A stretch of DNA of 64,000 nt from Halomonas sp. CH40 (GCA_041875495.1 CP112982.1:1178001-1242000), one strand, 5' to 3'; shown: positions 18,139 to 27,661, counted from the first letter of the stretch. Notes: generated by a model not told the origin, from the letters alone. Translations and numbers: made by a program.

Positions 18139-20154
18139 GTGGCGTCACCCAGGAACTTGAACATATTTTCTTGGCTGCTCACTTTGCGCGGACGACTGGT
18201 TTTCGGGTTGGCGCTTACCTGGCTGGTCATTGTGGCCTTGGTACTGGCGATGGGCTGGTACCTTGGGCAATCCATGCTGCAACAAAGCAATATGGCCCAC
18301 CTGAGTTATGAATCCAGCATGCTGGCGGATGAAATATCCCAGCATATGAACGCTCGCATCAATGTTCTTGAACGGGTAGCTGAAAGCCTTGATAAGCAAG
18401 ACAGTACGGTGCAGGCCGAGCAGGTGCTGGCAGAAAACGATGTACTGCTGGAGTGGTTTGAAGGCCTGCTGGTCGCCGATGCCAACGGGGTGATCATCGC
18501 TGATTGGCCGATACTTGATAACCGCATAGGGCTTAAAAGCGCCGGAACGGAGTTCTTTCGCATGCTCAAAGGCAGCCGCAAGGCCTATGTCAGCGAGCCC
18601 TTTGTCGGCCCGGTCAGCCACTACCCTATGGTGATTGTGGGTATTCCAAGGCTTGATGAAAATGATGAGTTCGTCGGCTATGTGGGGGGAATCATCAGCC
18701 TGAAAACCAGCGGCCTGTTTTCACGCCTGGCACGCATGCAGCCCAGTGCCGGCAACTATGTGGTGGTTATGACGGCATCTGGCAAACTACTTTATCACCC
18801 TGATCGACAGAAAATCATGGATGATGTGCCGCCCCCGGCCGATAACTCCTGGTTGAATCAGGCGTTGGATGGCTGGCAAGGGCAAGTGGTTGGCCCTCTG
18901 ATTGATGGCGAGCATGGTTTGCAGTCTTACAGTCAGGTGTGGTCAGCCGGTTGGGTGGTAGGGCGTTTTCTTACCATGGAAGAGGCTCAGACCCCTCTGG
19001 CGGGCTATATTCAGACGCTATGGTGGGCCTGGTTGGTGCTTGCTTTCTTGATGATGCCTCTGTTGTGGTGGATTCTTGGTCGTATGTTGCGTCCCTTGCG
19101 CCAACTGGAATACCAGATAGGTGAAGTCGGTTTGGGGCGGCGCAGCAAAGTCACTTTGATGACGACCATGTGTGAGCTTAAAGATGTGTCGCTGACGTTT
19201 AACCGCGTCGAAGATGAGCGCCAGTTGCTGTTAACCAGCCTGCAGGAGCGGGAAGCGTTTCTGGACTCCGTGCTGAATGCCACGCCTCAAGGTATGTTTG
19301 TCGCCAATTTTGATGGTGATATCACCTACATGAATCCGGCTCTGCTCGATATGCTGGGTATTGCTGCCACCATGCCAATGTCTGCCTGGTTACAGCAAGT
19401 CCACGCGGATGACCGCCAAGGCGCGATTGATATGTGGCAACACAGTCTGAAAACCCATCGTGACTTTATTCGCCAATTGCGCTTTGTGCGTGCCGATGAC
19501 GAAACCCTGTGGCTAGATGTGCATGCGCGGGTTGTCATGGTATCCAAGGCTGAGCACTCGCTGGGGATGGTGGGAGTCGTCAAGGATATTACCGCACGCC
19601 GCGAGCAGGAGGCCCTGCAGCGCTGGGAAGCCGAGCACGACCCACTGACGGGGCTTTTGAACCGACGGGGCTTTGAGCGTCGTCTTGAAGAAGCCTTTGC
19701 GGAATATCAGAAAACCAGTACTCCATCGGCCCTGCTGCTTTTTGATCTGGATCATTTCAAACCGATTAATGATGAAGGCGGCCACGCCCTGGGCGATGAA
19801 ATGTTGCGCCGGATTGCCCAGGTGGTAGCCTGGGAAGTGCGCCGCAGCGACCACGTGGCGCGCCAGGGTGGCGATGAATTCGGCGTGCTGCTGCCCAGCT
19901 GTACGTTAAATCAGGCCAGTACGATTGCTGATTCGCTACGCAAGGCCGTCAGTGAAATTTCCGTCACTCATCAGGGTAAGGAATATACGGTGACGTTGAG
20001 TCTTGGCGTCACGGCCTTTGATGAAGACGATCATATCATCCAGGATGTCATGGCTCGGGCGGACGCGGCGAGCTACGAGGCCAAGGGGGAAGGCCGTAAC
20101 GCCTTGATTGTCAGAATACCCGGCAAGCCGGATGTTGAAGCATTGTTTGATTAA
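18139..20154 (+). CDS. Membrane diguanylate cyclase with dCache, PAS and GGDEF domains
   Basis: The start is a GTG at 18139 with AAGGA seven bases upstream; the nearby ATG at 18135 is in another frame. The 671-residue protein has a membrane segment at about 20-45, a periplasmic dCache-like sensor to about 290, a second membrane segment at 295-318, a short HAMP-like linker, a PAS domain at about 370-485 and a GGDEF domain at 495-655 with an intact GGDEF active site near residue 576. It should make c-di-GMP in response to an external ligand. No RxxD inhibitory site is evident. Neighbours give no hint of the ligand. Confidence 0.92.
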   Translation: MASPRNLNIFSWLLTLRGRLVFGLALTWLVIVALVLAMGWYLGQSMLQQSNMAHLSYESSMLADEISQHMNARINVLERVAESLDKQDSTVQAEQVLAENDVLLEWFEGLLVADANGVIIADWPILDNRIGLKSAGTEFFRMLKGSRKAYVSEPFVGPVSHYPMVIVGIPRLDENDEFVGYVGGIISLKTSGLFSRLARMQPSAGNYVVVMTASGKLLYHPDRQKIMDDVPPPADNSWLNQALDGWQGQVVGPLIDGEHGLQSYSQVWSAGWVVGRFLTMEEAQTPLAGYIQTLWWAWLVLAFLMMPLLWWILGRMLRPLRQLEYQIGEVGLGRRSKVTLMTTMCELKDVSLTFNRVEDERQLLLTSLQEREAFLDSVLNATPQGMFVANFDGDITYMNPALLDMLGIAATMPMSAWLQQVHADDRQGAIDMWQHSLKTHRDFIRQLRFVRADDETLWLDVHARVVMVSKAEHSLGMVGVVKDITARREQEALQRWEAEHDPLTGLLNRRGFERRLEEAFAEYQKTSTPSALLLFDLDHFKPINDEGGHALGDEMLRRIAQVVAWEVRRSDHVARQGGDEFGVLLPSCTLNQASTIADSLRKAVSEISVTHQGKEYTVTLSLGVTAFDEDDHIIQDVMARADAASYEAKGEGRNALIVRIPGKPDVEALFD

Positions 20155-20226
20155 GTAACCTCGTGTGATTGAGAAAATCCTAGTCATTGAGAAAACCAGT
20201 GTGATTGAACCGGGAGGGTGGGGCCT

Positions 20227-21174
20227 GTGAGCCTGTTGGAACTGTTTGCACGGACGCTGGATGTCACTCTGCCTGTGTTCGTTATGGTGTTTCTGGGGGT
20301 TGTGCTCAAACGCCTTGGCTGGGTGGATGGCGCCTTTATCAATACAGCCTCTGCGCTGGTGTTCAAGGCGACCTTGCCCACGCTGATCTTTATGAGCCTG
20401 ATACAGGCTGACCTGAGCGTGGCGCTGAATGTGTCGCTGCTGGTGTTTTTCGCGCTTGCCACGGTTGGGCAGTTGCTGCTCAGCTGGCTATGGGCGTGGC
20501 GGCGGGTGCCTTACGCTGATCGTGGGGTGTATATACAGGGGGCCTTTCGTGGCAACTGTGGCATTGTCGGCCTGGCGCTGGCCGCCGCCATGTATGGCAA
20601 TTACGGGCTGTCTGCTGGCGGGGTGCTGCTGGGCGTGGTGATCCTGACTTACAATATCCTATCGGTGATCGTGCTGACGGCGTTTCATCCTGATAAACGC
20701 CTAAGCTGGCGCCCGTTGCTGATCAGTATTGCTAAAAACCCGCTGATCCTTTCCGTTGTGCTGGCCATTCCCTTTGCCGCCTTTGCAGTCCCCTTGCCTG
20801 ATTGGGTGCTGACATCGGGTGAATATTTTGCCTCCCTGACGCTGCCGCTGGCGTTGATCTGCATTGGAGCGACCCTGTCAGTCACCTCATTGCGCCGAGG
20901 GAGCCAGGCAGCGGTAGGTTCCAGCCTGCTGAAAATGGTGGTGCTCCCGATCGTTTCCACGCTAGCGGCCTGGCTGATCGGCTTTTCGGGGCGTGAGTTG
21001 GGGCTGTTGTTCCTGTTCTTCGCCAGCCCGACCGCCGCCGCCAGTTTCGTGATGGTCAAGGCGCTGGGCGGCAACACGGCCTTGGCGGCCAATATCGTCG
21101 CCATCACCACCCTGATGGCCAGCCTGACCATTACCTTAGGAGTCTTTGTATTACGCCTAATAGGGTGGATTTAA
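20227..21174 (+). CDS. AEC family transporter
   Basis: The protein has 315 residues with ten hydrophobic segments in two halves, starting with LFARTLDVTLPVFVMVFLGVVLKRLG, which is typical of the auxin efflux carrier (AEC) family found in bacteria. Members move small organic acids or amino acids; the substrate is unknown here. The GTG at 20227 has GGAGG nine bases upstream and is preferred over the GTG at 20218, which lies directly on the ribosome binding site. Confidence 0.85.
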   Translation: MSLLELFARTLDVTLPVFVMVFLGVVLKRLGWVDGAFINTASALVFKATLPTLIFMSLIQADLSVALNVSLLVFFALATVGQLLLSWLWAWRRVPYADRGVYIQGAFRGNCGIVGLALAAAMYGNYGLSAGGVLLGVVILTYNILSVIVLTAFHPDKRLSWRPLLISIAKNPLILSVVLAIPFAAFAVPLPDWVLTSGEYFASLTLPLALICIGATLSVTSLRRGSQAAVGSSLLKMVVLPIVSTLAAWLIGFSGRELGLLFLFFASPTAAASFVMVKALGGNTALAANIVAITTLMASLTITLGVFVLRLIGWI

Positions 21175-21208
21175 CCCGCTGATCATAGAGGTGTTTCGTA
21201 CCCGGAGG

Positions 21209-21237
21209 TTGGCGCTGGCGCCATCAGTCGTTATACT
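21209..21237 (+). promoter_or_regulatory. Promoter of tRNA-Arg
   Basis: TTGGCG (21209-21214) and TATACT (21232-21237) are separated by 17 bases, and the tRNA begins 18 bases after the -10 box. Confidence 0.75.
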
Positions 21238-21254
21238 ATTGGCCCTTTCGTTAT

Positions 21255-21331
21255 GTCCCTGTAGCTCAGCAGGATAGAGCAGCCGCCTCCTAAGCGGCAG
21301 GTCGCAGGTTCGAATCCTGCCAGGGACGCCA
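21255..21331 (+). tRNA. tRNA-Arg (anticodon CCT)
   Basis: A 77-base cloverleaf with CCA encoded. The acceptor arms GTCCCTG and CAGGGAC pair fully, the anticodon arm GCCGC/GCGGC encloses CTCCTAA with CCT as anticodon, and the T loop is TTCGAAT. It reads AGG codons. It is a single gene next to a toxin-antitoxin pair. Confidence 0.97.
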
Positions 21332-21394
21332 TTGAAACCATTTCTTAGCTATATTCTTCCTGTTTGATTTCTTACTGGCTCAGGTTTTCCTGTT

Positions 21395-22087
21395 TCAGAC
21401 GCTTACCAGCTTTTTCTTACCGATGATATTTCCGTCACGCACAATTAGTTCATAGTGTGCAGACTGTTTGACCGCCTGGATAATGCGCGGGGTAAATAGC
21501 CCCCAGCAGGTAGCGCCGGGTTGGCGTACAGAGTGATATTGAATGCCTGGTGAGCCGTTTGCACGACACTCACTGCCCAGGGCGCGGGCGGCGGCGTAGC
21601 TGTCAGGGTGGTAGATGTCATGGTCGATGGGCAGCTGTGTGGCATCGTGAACATTATCAGCGGTAAAGGTGCAAGCCAGCCCGCGTAATACAATGCGGTC
21701 AAATTTCAGATCTTCGATATTGGCCAGGTAGTGGCGTTGATGGTGGGTTACCTCTGCAAGGGCGGTCTGCAGGGTATCCGCAATATACAGCACGCCATAG
21801 TCGCCATTGCTGAATCGGCTGCCTTCAGGGTTAACGTGGGTAAATGGCGCCACTGCGTAATGGCAACCCGCTATGCCCCAAGGTATCTCGTCCAGGTCGA
21901 TGTAGTTCAAGTCGCCGGTTTCTTGCTGCAACCGGGGGTTAGTCATGGCTTGTAGCGCGTATAGATCTGCAAACTCTTCCGGGCTTGCCACATCATTGAA
22001 GATGGCAATGGGCGGCAGCTTGGAGTTGATCAACCGGAAACCCTGTGTTTCAGGTAGGGTGATTGTTGGGAGAGTCAAGGTGGTCAT
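21395..22087 (-). CDS. RES domain toxin (NAD+ degrading)
   Basis: With the ATG at 22087 the protein has 230 residues. The RES domain is seen in RFSNGDYGVLYIADTLQTALAE (Arg, Tyr and Glu of the active site) and in the later VRQPGATCWGLFTPRI segment. RES toxins such as MbcT and Res degrade NAD+ and stop growth when free. The Xre-type antitoxin lies ten bases upstream in the same direction, which is the normal order for this class. The pair sits directly after tRNA-Arg. Confidence 0.88.
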   Translation of the reverse strand: MTTLTLPTITLPETQGFRLINSKLPPIAIFNDVASPEEFADLYALQAMTNPRLQQETGDLNYIDLDEIPWGIAGCHYAVAPFTHVNPEGSRFSNGDYGVLYIADTLQTALAEVTHHQRHYLANIEDLKFDRIVLRGLACTFTADNVHDATQLPIDHDIYHPDSYAAARALGSECRANGSPGIQYHSVRQPGATCWGLFTPRIIQAVKQSAHYELIVRDGNIIGKKKLVSV

Positions 22088-22097
22088 CGCTGCTCTC

Positions 22098-22502
22098 TTA
22101 CCACAGGCCGCTTCTGAGGTGATCCACCCGTTTGAAGGTTTCGTAAAGCGCAGCAAAGTCTCCGTTACCGATGACATCTAGCGGAGCTCTACCGTGGAAG
22201 TAGGCGTTGTGGTTGCGCTTGGTCATAAAGCCATAGACGTTGTCCGGGTTATCGAACACGATGCGCAGTGCTTGATGGATGTTCAGTAGGTAGCTGATAC
22301 GAGTGAGTTGATCTTGATCCAGACGAGCGCTTTCGGGGTGGCTGCGATATTTGTAAAACGTGGCCCTGGGCAGGCGCAAAATTGCCTGCATCTGCTCTGC
22401 ATTGCAGCCCCATTTTTCGAGGATATTCAGCGCCGCTTTCAAACCACTTGCCCCCATTTTCGCTGTGGGAGCAGACGGTCTGTCAGTCGTGGAGGTATTC
22501 AT
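22098..22502 (-). CDS. Xre/MbcA/ParS-type antitoxin
   Basis: The 134-residue protein has a helix-turn-helix-like region at about 20-65 (LKAALNILEKWGCNAEQ, then LPRATFYKYRSH) and a C-terminal toxin-binding domain of the DUF2384 type, with HQALRIVFDNPDNVYGFM and the RAPLDVIGNGD motif. It should bind and silence the RES toxin and repress its own operon. The ATG at 22502 has GGGAG nine bases upstream; an in-frame ATG at 22517 overlaps that site and is less likely. Confidence 0.88.
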   Translation of the reverse strand: MNTSTTDRPSAPTAKMGASGLKAALNILEKWGCNAEQMQAILRLPRATFYKYRSHPESARLDQDQLTRISYLLNIHQALRIVFDNPDNVYGFMTKRNHNAYFHGRAPLDVIGNGDFAALYETFKRVDHLRSGLW

Positions 22503-22797
22503 AACGCTTTCTCCCATTGCATGGCGTAGGCAATATCAATTACGTTGCTCACCTTCTTAATGTAGAGTAGTTAAGTATACATGTCTATATAGAGAAAGGG
22601 CGATAAGGCGGCACGGATGTATCCAGGTGCTTCTCTTCCAGGCTCCATGGCGCTTCCAAGCCCAAGCTAAGCGTTAGAATCCAGGTAACAAAATCTTCGC
22701 TTCACTCCGGTTTTGCCAACGATGATGGCGGACGTTGAAATCAGCTCTAACTTAATTGCTATTACTGGTCCGACCACGCCATCGCTCCAACCCGCCA
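22503..22797. promoter_or_regulatory. Intergenic region before the toxin-antitoxin operon
   Basis: The near-palindrome GTATACATGTCTATA at 22575-22589, centred on ACATGT in an A+T-rich patch, is a reasonable operator for the antitoxin, about 75 bases before its start. The rest (22600-22797) shows no gene, tRNA or repeat that I can recognise. Confidence 0.45.
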
Positions 22798-23706
22798 TCA
22801 CCCGAAGCGGCGTTGGCTGATGGCGATGCCGAGTAGAATCATTACCAGGGCCACATAGCGGTCGGCGGTGGCGGCTTCGCCCAGAAAGGTGACGCCAGCG
22901 GCGAACGCGATCACCGGTATGATGTAGTTGATCATGGACAGAAAGCTCGGGCCCTGGCGCTTAACGATCGTAAAGAAGACCCAATTGGCCAGCCCCGACG
23001 AGAACACCCCGAGTATCACCACTGCCCCCAAGGGCACCCAGTGGATCTCCAGCGTCCAGGGGCGATCTACCACCAGCGCCACTGGCCACAGCATCAGGCT
23101 GCCCGCCACCAGGGTGCCGGTACCGGCCACCAGCACGGATAGCTTCGGCAGTCGTTTGGTGTAGATGCTATTGACCGAATAGCAAACGGTGGCTGCAATA
23201 ATCGCCATCTGCGCCCAGAAGGCATCCCCGCCGAGGTTGGCAAGCGCCTCAGCACCGACCAGTATCAGCACACCAAGAAAGCCAAGAACAAACCCGATTG
23301 CCTTGCGCAACGACATGGGTTCGTTGGCAATAAAGAAATGTGCCAGAATCATCACATTGATCGGCATCAAGGCCATCAGGATGCCGGCCAGGCTGCTGGA
23401 GACATACAGTTCGCCCCAGGAAATCAGCGAGAACGGCACCACATTGCCAAGCACTGCCAAAGCGGCGAATCGCTGCCACCAGCCTTTATCCGCTGGTAGC
23501 CGCAAGCCTGCAGCGCGCATGATGATATACAGTGTCAGAGCGCCAAGGCTAAGCCGCACTGCCACCAGCGTCAGCGGTGGAAACGACGGCAGCGCCAGGG
23601 CGATCAGCATGAACGCCATCCCCCAGGCTATCGAGAGGTACAGCAATAGAATCCAATCCAGCGGTGTGCGTATCGGCATCTTGGGCAACAAAGCTATGTT
23701 AGTCAT
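22798..23706 (-). CDS. DMT superfamily (EamA) transporter
   Basis: The 302-residue protein has ten membrane segments in two EamA repeats, beginning LDWILLLYLSIAWGMAFMLIAL and including NVVPFSLISWGELYVSSSLAGIL. The substrate is not known. ATGs at 23706 and 23679 are both possible starts and neither has a good ribosome binding site; the reading frame stays open far upstream, but that part is not protein-like. It is divergent from the amidase at 23845. Confidence 0.82.
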   Translation of the reverse strand: MTNIALLPKMPIRTPLDWILLLYLSIAWGMAFMLIALALPSFPPLTLVAVRLSLGALTLYIIMRAAGLRLPADKGWWQRFAALAVLGNVVPFSLISWGELYVSSSLAGILMALMPINVMILAHFFIANEPMSLRKAIGFVLGFLGVLILVGAEALANLGGDAFWAQMAIIAATVCYSVNSIYTKRLPKLSVLVAGTGTLVAGSLMLWPVALVVDRPWTLEIHWVPLGAVVILGVFSSGLANWVFFTIVKRQGPSFLSMINYIIPVIAFAAGVTFLGEAATADRYVALVMILLGIAISQRRFG

Positions 23707-23844
23707 TTTGAAAGAAGCGCCGAGTGTAGTGCATCCGTTGTTGGCCAACCAGTAATCACACCGCGTTTTAACGCCTTTGACGTCAGGGAAGGAGGCGGCT
23801 AGAACTATTTTTGATCCACCTTCTGAATAACAGCGAGTCCTGTG

Positions 23845-25341
23845 ATGTATTTTGATGACTATCGGCAATATGATGCCACTGGCCTTGCTGAGCTGATTCA
23901 GCGCGGTGAGGTCAGCCAGAACGAGGTTTTTGAGGCGGCGGTTAGCGGTATTGAGGCGCTGAACCCGAGCCTTCATGCGGTGGTGAGAACGCGCTTTGCC
24001 AAGGCGCAGCAGGAAAGCCAGCAATGCCCGCAAGGTGCAGTATTTGCCGGTGTGCCTACTTTGAGCAAGGATCTGCTGATGGCGATTGCCGGTGAGCCGC
24101 TGGCTTTTGGCAGCGCGGCGCTGTCGGCGTGGTGCCCCAGTGAAGACTCGCTGATCATTCACCGGGCGAGGGCGGCAGGGCTGGTGATAATGGGGCAGAC
24201 TGCCACACCCGAGCTTGGTTTGATGGGCATTACCGAACCCAAAGCTTTTCCCCACCCGCAAAACCCCTGGCGGGAAGGCTATTCCCCCGGTGGCTCCAGC
24301 GGCGGGTCGGCCACGGCGGTGGCTAGTGGCATGGTGCCGATTGCCCTGGCGGGAGATGGCGGCGGCTCCATTCGTATTCCGGCCAGTTATTGCGGGCTGT
24401 TTGGTTTCAAACCGTCACGCGGGCGAGTGCCCTTGGCGCCGCATCACGCTGAGGTGTGGCAGGGTGCTGTGATTGAGCACGCCCTGACCCGCAGCGTGCG
24501 CGATAGCGCGGCGCTTTTGGAGCAGGTCAACGGTATGGCCTCCGCTGGCCCTTATCCCATCCCGCGTGAAACCGGCTATGTGGCGGCGTTGGCGGCGGCT
24601 CCCAAGCCGTTGCGTATCGCGGTGTCGATGGGGGATTTTCTCGGCCAGGGGCTGGGCACCCAGGTCAGCGCGGACGTCAAAACGGCGGTGGAGAAGGCCG
24701 CCAAGGCGTTGGAATCCATGGGCCATGCGGTTGAGTGGTGTTCTCCGCCGGTGAATGGCGATGTGTTGGCGGACAGCTACCTGACGCTTTATTTGGGGCA
24801 TCTGGCAGCGGATCTGCAGTGGATCAGCCAGCAGACCGGCGTGGCGGTGTCGCGTCTGGACATTGAGCCTTCCACCCGGGCGGTAGGCCGTTTGGGTGCA
24901 AGGCTGTTGGCGCGGGATTACGAAATGGCAAAGCGCTATTGGCAAGTGGCGGCTGAGCAGATGAGCCGATTCCATCAGCGCTATGATGCCTTGATCATGC
25001 CGGTCGCGGCGGGCACAGCCCCCAGAATCGGAGAGCTTTATCCTTCACCGGCGCGGGAGCGCTTGATGTCGTTACTGGCCATTCCGGGCGTGCCTGCTCT
25101 GGCCTTGAAGGCGGGTATATTGAAACGGCTGGCAAGCGATGCCTTGCAGTACACGCCCTTTACGCAGCTGGCCAACCTCACCGGGCAGCCAGCCATGTCT
25201 GTACCGTTTCATGCGGCGGACAACGGTTTGCCCATCGGGGTGCAGGTGTTGGGGCGCCTGGGCGATGACAAGCTTATGTTGCAACTGGCTGGTGCCTTGG
25301 AGCAGCATGAAAATTGGCGTCATATGTCCTACTCGTTATAG
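23845..25341 (+). CDS. Amidase signature family hydrolase
   Basis: The 498-residue protein carries the amidase signature [17 protein letters not shown] followed by [25 protein letters not shown], with the Ser-cisSer-Lys triad in SKDLL, GGSSGG and GGSIR. Members hydrolyse amide bonds in the cytoplasm. It resembles standalone amidases and not GatA, because it has no GatB or GatC partners here and GatA usually sits in an operon. The substrate is unknown. The ATG at 23845 is preferred over the GTG three bases earlier. Confidence 0.88.
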   Translation: MYFDDYRQYDATGLAELIQRGEVSQNEVFEAAVSGIEALNPSLHAVVRTRFAKAQQESQQCPQGAVFAGVPTLSKDLLMAIAGEPLAFGSAALSAWCPSEDSLIIHRARAAGLVIMGQTATPELGLMGITEPKAFPHPQNPWREGYSPGGSSGGSATAVASGMVPIALAGDGGGSIRIPASYCGLFGFKPSRGRVPLAPHHAEVWQGAVIEHALTRSVRDSAALLEQVNGMASAGPYPIPRETGYVAALAAAPKPLRIAVSMGDFLGQGLGTQVSADVKTAVEKAAKALESMGHAVEWCSPPVNGDVLADSYLTLYLGHLAADLQWISQQTGVAVSRLDIEPSTRAVGRLGARLLARDYEMAKRYWQVAAEQMSRFHQRYDALIMPVAAGTAPRIGELYPSPARERLMSLLAIPGVPALALKAGILKRLASDALQYTPFTQLANLTGQPAMSVPFHAADNGLPIGVQVLGRLGDDKLMLQLAGALEQHENWRHMSYSL

Positions 25342-25433
25342 AGGGGCTTGGCTCAGACTTAGGTTGACCTATAGGGCAACCATTTGTCTAAGTCCTTGGA
25401 AGGGTAGGAATTGCGGTTTTGTGAGTAAAATAT

Positions 25434-25462
25434 TTGCCAGTTTTAAAGCTTTTTTGTACAAC
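25434..25462 (+). promoter_or_regulatory. Candidate promoter of ovoA
   Basis: TTGCCA (25434-25439) and TACAAC (25457-25462) are 17 bases apart, matching five and four of six consensus positions, in an A+T-rich patch 50 bases before the ovoA start. Confidence 0.6.
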
Positions 25463-25469
25463 TAGTGGT

Positions 25470-25485
25470 AACTTTTGTAAAAGTT
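25470..25485. promoter_or_regulatory. Palindrome at the ovoA transcription start, possible operator
   Basis: AACTTTT-GT-AAAAGTT is a perfect inverted repeat with a two-base centre. It lies just after the predicted promoter, where a repressor would block transcription. Confidence 0.5.
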
Positions 25486-25513
25486 ATGAACGGCAAACAA
25501 AGGTGTCCAAAAA

Positions 25514-27661
25514 ATGACTTCGACAACATCCACCGCTGATATGAAAAAATCAGCAGCGGCAGAGCTCTTTCCGCGTACTGTCATGCTCGCAGGTCAAGAC
25601 CCCGAGGCGACGCGTAAAGAGATCGAGGCCTGCTTCACCGCGACCTTCGACCGCTACGAGTCGCTGTTTACCACCCTGGTCAGCGAAGAATCCTATATTC
25701 GCAAGTCAATCCCCCTCAGGCACCCGCTGATTTTCTATCTTGGCCATCCCGCCACCTTTTACGTCAACAAGCTGGTGCTGGCCAAACTGCTGCCATCGCG
25801 TATTGACCCCAGGATGGAATCCACCTTTGCCGTTGGCGTGGATGAAATGAGCTGGGATGACCTCAACGAGGATCATTACGAGTGGCCGACGGTGGATGAG
25901 GTCATGGCCTACCGTGGCAAGGTCCGCGCTGCCGTACTGCAGCTGATTCGTGAGTTGCCGCTGACCCTGCCGATTGGCTGGGACAGCCCCTTCTGGCCGA
26001 TTGTGATGGGCATAGAGCACGAGCGAATTCACCTGGAGACATCGTCGGTATTGATCCGTCAGCAGCTGCTCCACCTGGTCACTCCCCAGAAAGAGTGGGA
26101 GCCGCTGCGCATCAGCGGTGAGCCGCCGGAAAACAGTCTGATTACCGTGCTGGGGGGCGAGGTCACCCTGGGCAAGGATTTCGATGATGCCTTTTACGGC
26201 TGGGATAACGAGTACGGCCATCACAAGGCTGAAGTGGACGAATTCAAGGCCAGCCAGTTCCTGGTCAGCAACAGTGAATTTCTCGAATTTGTCGAAGCCG
26301 GTGGTTATCTGAGCGATGAATTCTGGTCGGAAGAGGGGTTGGGCTGGCGCAATTTTGCCGAGGCCAAGCACCCGACCTTCTGGGTGTGGAAAAACGAGTG
26401 GCATCTGCGCCTGATGACCGAAGAAGTGGAAATGCCTTGGGATTGGCCGGTAGAAGTTAACTTCCACGAAGCCAAGGCATTTTGTAACTGGAAGAGTGCA
26501 CAGCTCGGCCAGCCGGTGCGCATGCCCACCGAAGATGAGTGGCACCGTCTGGCAGAGGAGGCTGGGGTGTCCGAGCTGGAAAACGATACTCCTGCCAACG
26601 CCAACCTGCACCTGGATCACGGCGCTTCTTCCTGCCCGGTAACCCGCTTCCAGCACGGCCAGTGGTTTGATGTGGTGGGCAACGTCTGGCAGTGGATCGA
26701 GACGCCGACCTATCCGTTCCCGGGCTTTGATGTTCATCCGCTGTACGATGATTTCACTACGCCGACCTTTGATAACCAGCATAACCTGATCAAGGGAGGT
26801 TCCTGGATTTCCTGTGGCAACGAAACGCGCCTCAGCGCCCGCTATGCGTTCCGTCGTCACTTCTTCCAGCACGCCGGCTTCCGCTACGTGGTGTCGGATG
26901 CCGAAGTCAAGATGCCCAGCGCCTACTATGAAAGCGATGCCCGCATGGCCGAGTACGCTGAATTCCATTATGGCGATGAGTGGTTCGGGGTTGCCAACTT
27001 CCCACAGGCGCTAGCCAACAAGGCGTTGGCCAGCATGGCCGGCCGCCAGAAAGCTCGTGCCCTGGATCTGGGGTGTGCCAGCGGGCGCTCCAGCTTCGAA
27101 CTGGCCCGTGAGTTTGAACACGTGGATGGGGTCGATTTCTCGGCTAACTTTATCCGCCAGGGTGTGGAAATGGCGGAGCAGAAAGTGCTGCGTTACACCC
27201 GCGTAGAGGAAGGCGAGCTGGTCAGCTATCAGGAACGCACCCTGGCGAGCCTGGGGCTGGAAGATTCAGCCGAGCGCGTCAGCTTCCATCAGGGCGATGC
27301 CTGTAATCTCAAGCCGCAGTTCAACCACTATGACCTAGTGCTGGCCGCCAACCTGATCGATCGCCTGTACAAGCCGTCACAGTTTTTGCAGAGCATCCAT
27401 GAGCGCATCAATGCCGGGGGCATTCTGATGATTGCCTCGCCCTATACCTGGCTGGAAGAGTACACGCCCAAGGAAGAGTGGATTGGCGGATTCAAGCGCG
27501 ACGGGGAGAATGTCACCACCCTGGAAGGCCTGAAGGAACTGCTTGAACCGCACTTCCGGATGATCAGCGAGCCTGAGAAGGTGCCCTTTGTGATCAGAGA
27601 GACCATGCATAAATATCAGCATAGCCTCTCGGAAGTGACCCTCTGGGAGCGTCGCTCCTGA
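25514..27661 (+). CDS. ovoA: Ovothiol synthase OvoA (5-histidylcysteine sulfoxide synthase with methyltransferase domain)
   Basis: The 715-residue protein has three parts. A DinB-like domain carries the iron-binding HX3HXE motif at His169, His173 and Glu175, after RHPLIFYLGH at 69-78. A formylglycine-generating-enzyme (FGE)-like domain covers roughly 205-460, ending with KGGSWISCGNETRLSARYAFRRH. A SAM methyltransferase domain starts near 515 with ALDLGCASGRSSFEL. This matches OvoA, which joins cysteine to the 5-position of histidine with oxygen and iron; the last domain methylates the mercaptohistidine. The product, ovothiol A, is a redox thiol. The PLP lyase OvoB is not in the window. Confidence 0.95.
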   Translation: MTSTTSTADMKKSAAAELFPRTVMLAGQDPEATRKEIEACFTATFDRYESLFTTLVSEESYIRKSIPLRHPLIFYLGHPATFYVNKLVLAKLLPSRIDPRMESTFAVGVDEMSWDDLNEDHYEWPTVDEVMAYRGKVRAAVLQLIRELPLTLPIGWDSPFWPIVMGIEHERIHLETSSVLIRQQLLHLVTPQKEWEPLRISGEPPENSLITVLGGEVTLGKDFDDAFYGWDNEYGHHKAEVDEFKASQFLVSNSEFLEFVEAGGYLSDEFWSEEGLGWRNFAEAKHPTFWVWKNEWHLRLMTEEVEMPWDWPVEVNFHEAKAFCNWKSAQLGQPVRMPTEDEWHRLAEEAGVSELENDTPANANLHLDHGASSCPVTRFQHGQWFDVVGNVWQWIETPTYPFPGFDVHPLYDDFTTPTFDNQHNLIKGGSWISCGNETRLSARYAFRRHFFQHAGFRYVVSDAEVKMPSAYYESDARMAEYAEFHYGDEWFGVANFPQALANKALASMAGRQKARALDLGCASGRSSFELAREFEHVDGVDFSANFIRQGVEMAEQKVLRYTRVEEGELVSYQERTLASLGLEDSAERVSFHQGDACNLKPQFNHYDLVLAANLIDRLYKPSQFLQSIHERINAGGILMIASPYTWLEEYTPKEEWIGGFKRDGENVTTLEGLKELLEPHFRMISEPEKVPFVIRETMHKYQHSLSEVTLWERRS

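Noticed and set aside
18114..18311. A short frame starting at an ATG just before the diguanylate cyclase gene
   Set aside because: It is out of frame with the cyclase. The GTG at 18139, with AAGGA upstream, gives the correct protein.
21255..22800. An integrated island with the tRNA-Arg 3' end duplicated as attachment site
   Set aside because: No second copy of the tRNA 3' end and no integrase were seen.
25356..25394. Imperfect hairpin GACTTAG/CTAAGTC after the amidase gene as a terminator
   Set aside because: The stem is interrupted and no T-run follows, so I could not call it a terminator with confidence.
25706..26968. A 420-codon open frame on the minus strand inside ovoA
   Set aside because: ovoA is clearly the real gene, with the iron site and methyltransferase motifs; the antisense frame has no recognisable domain.
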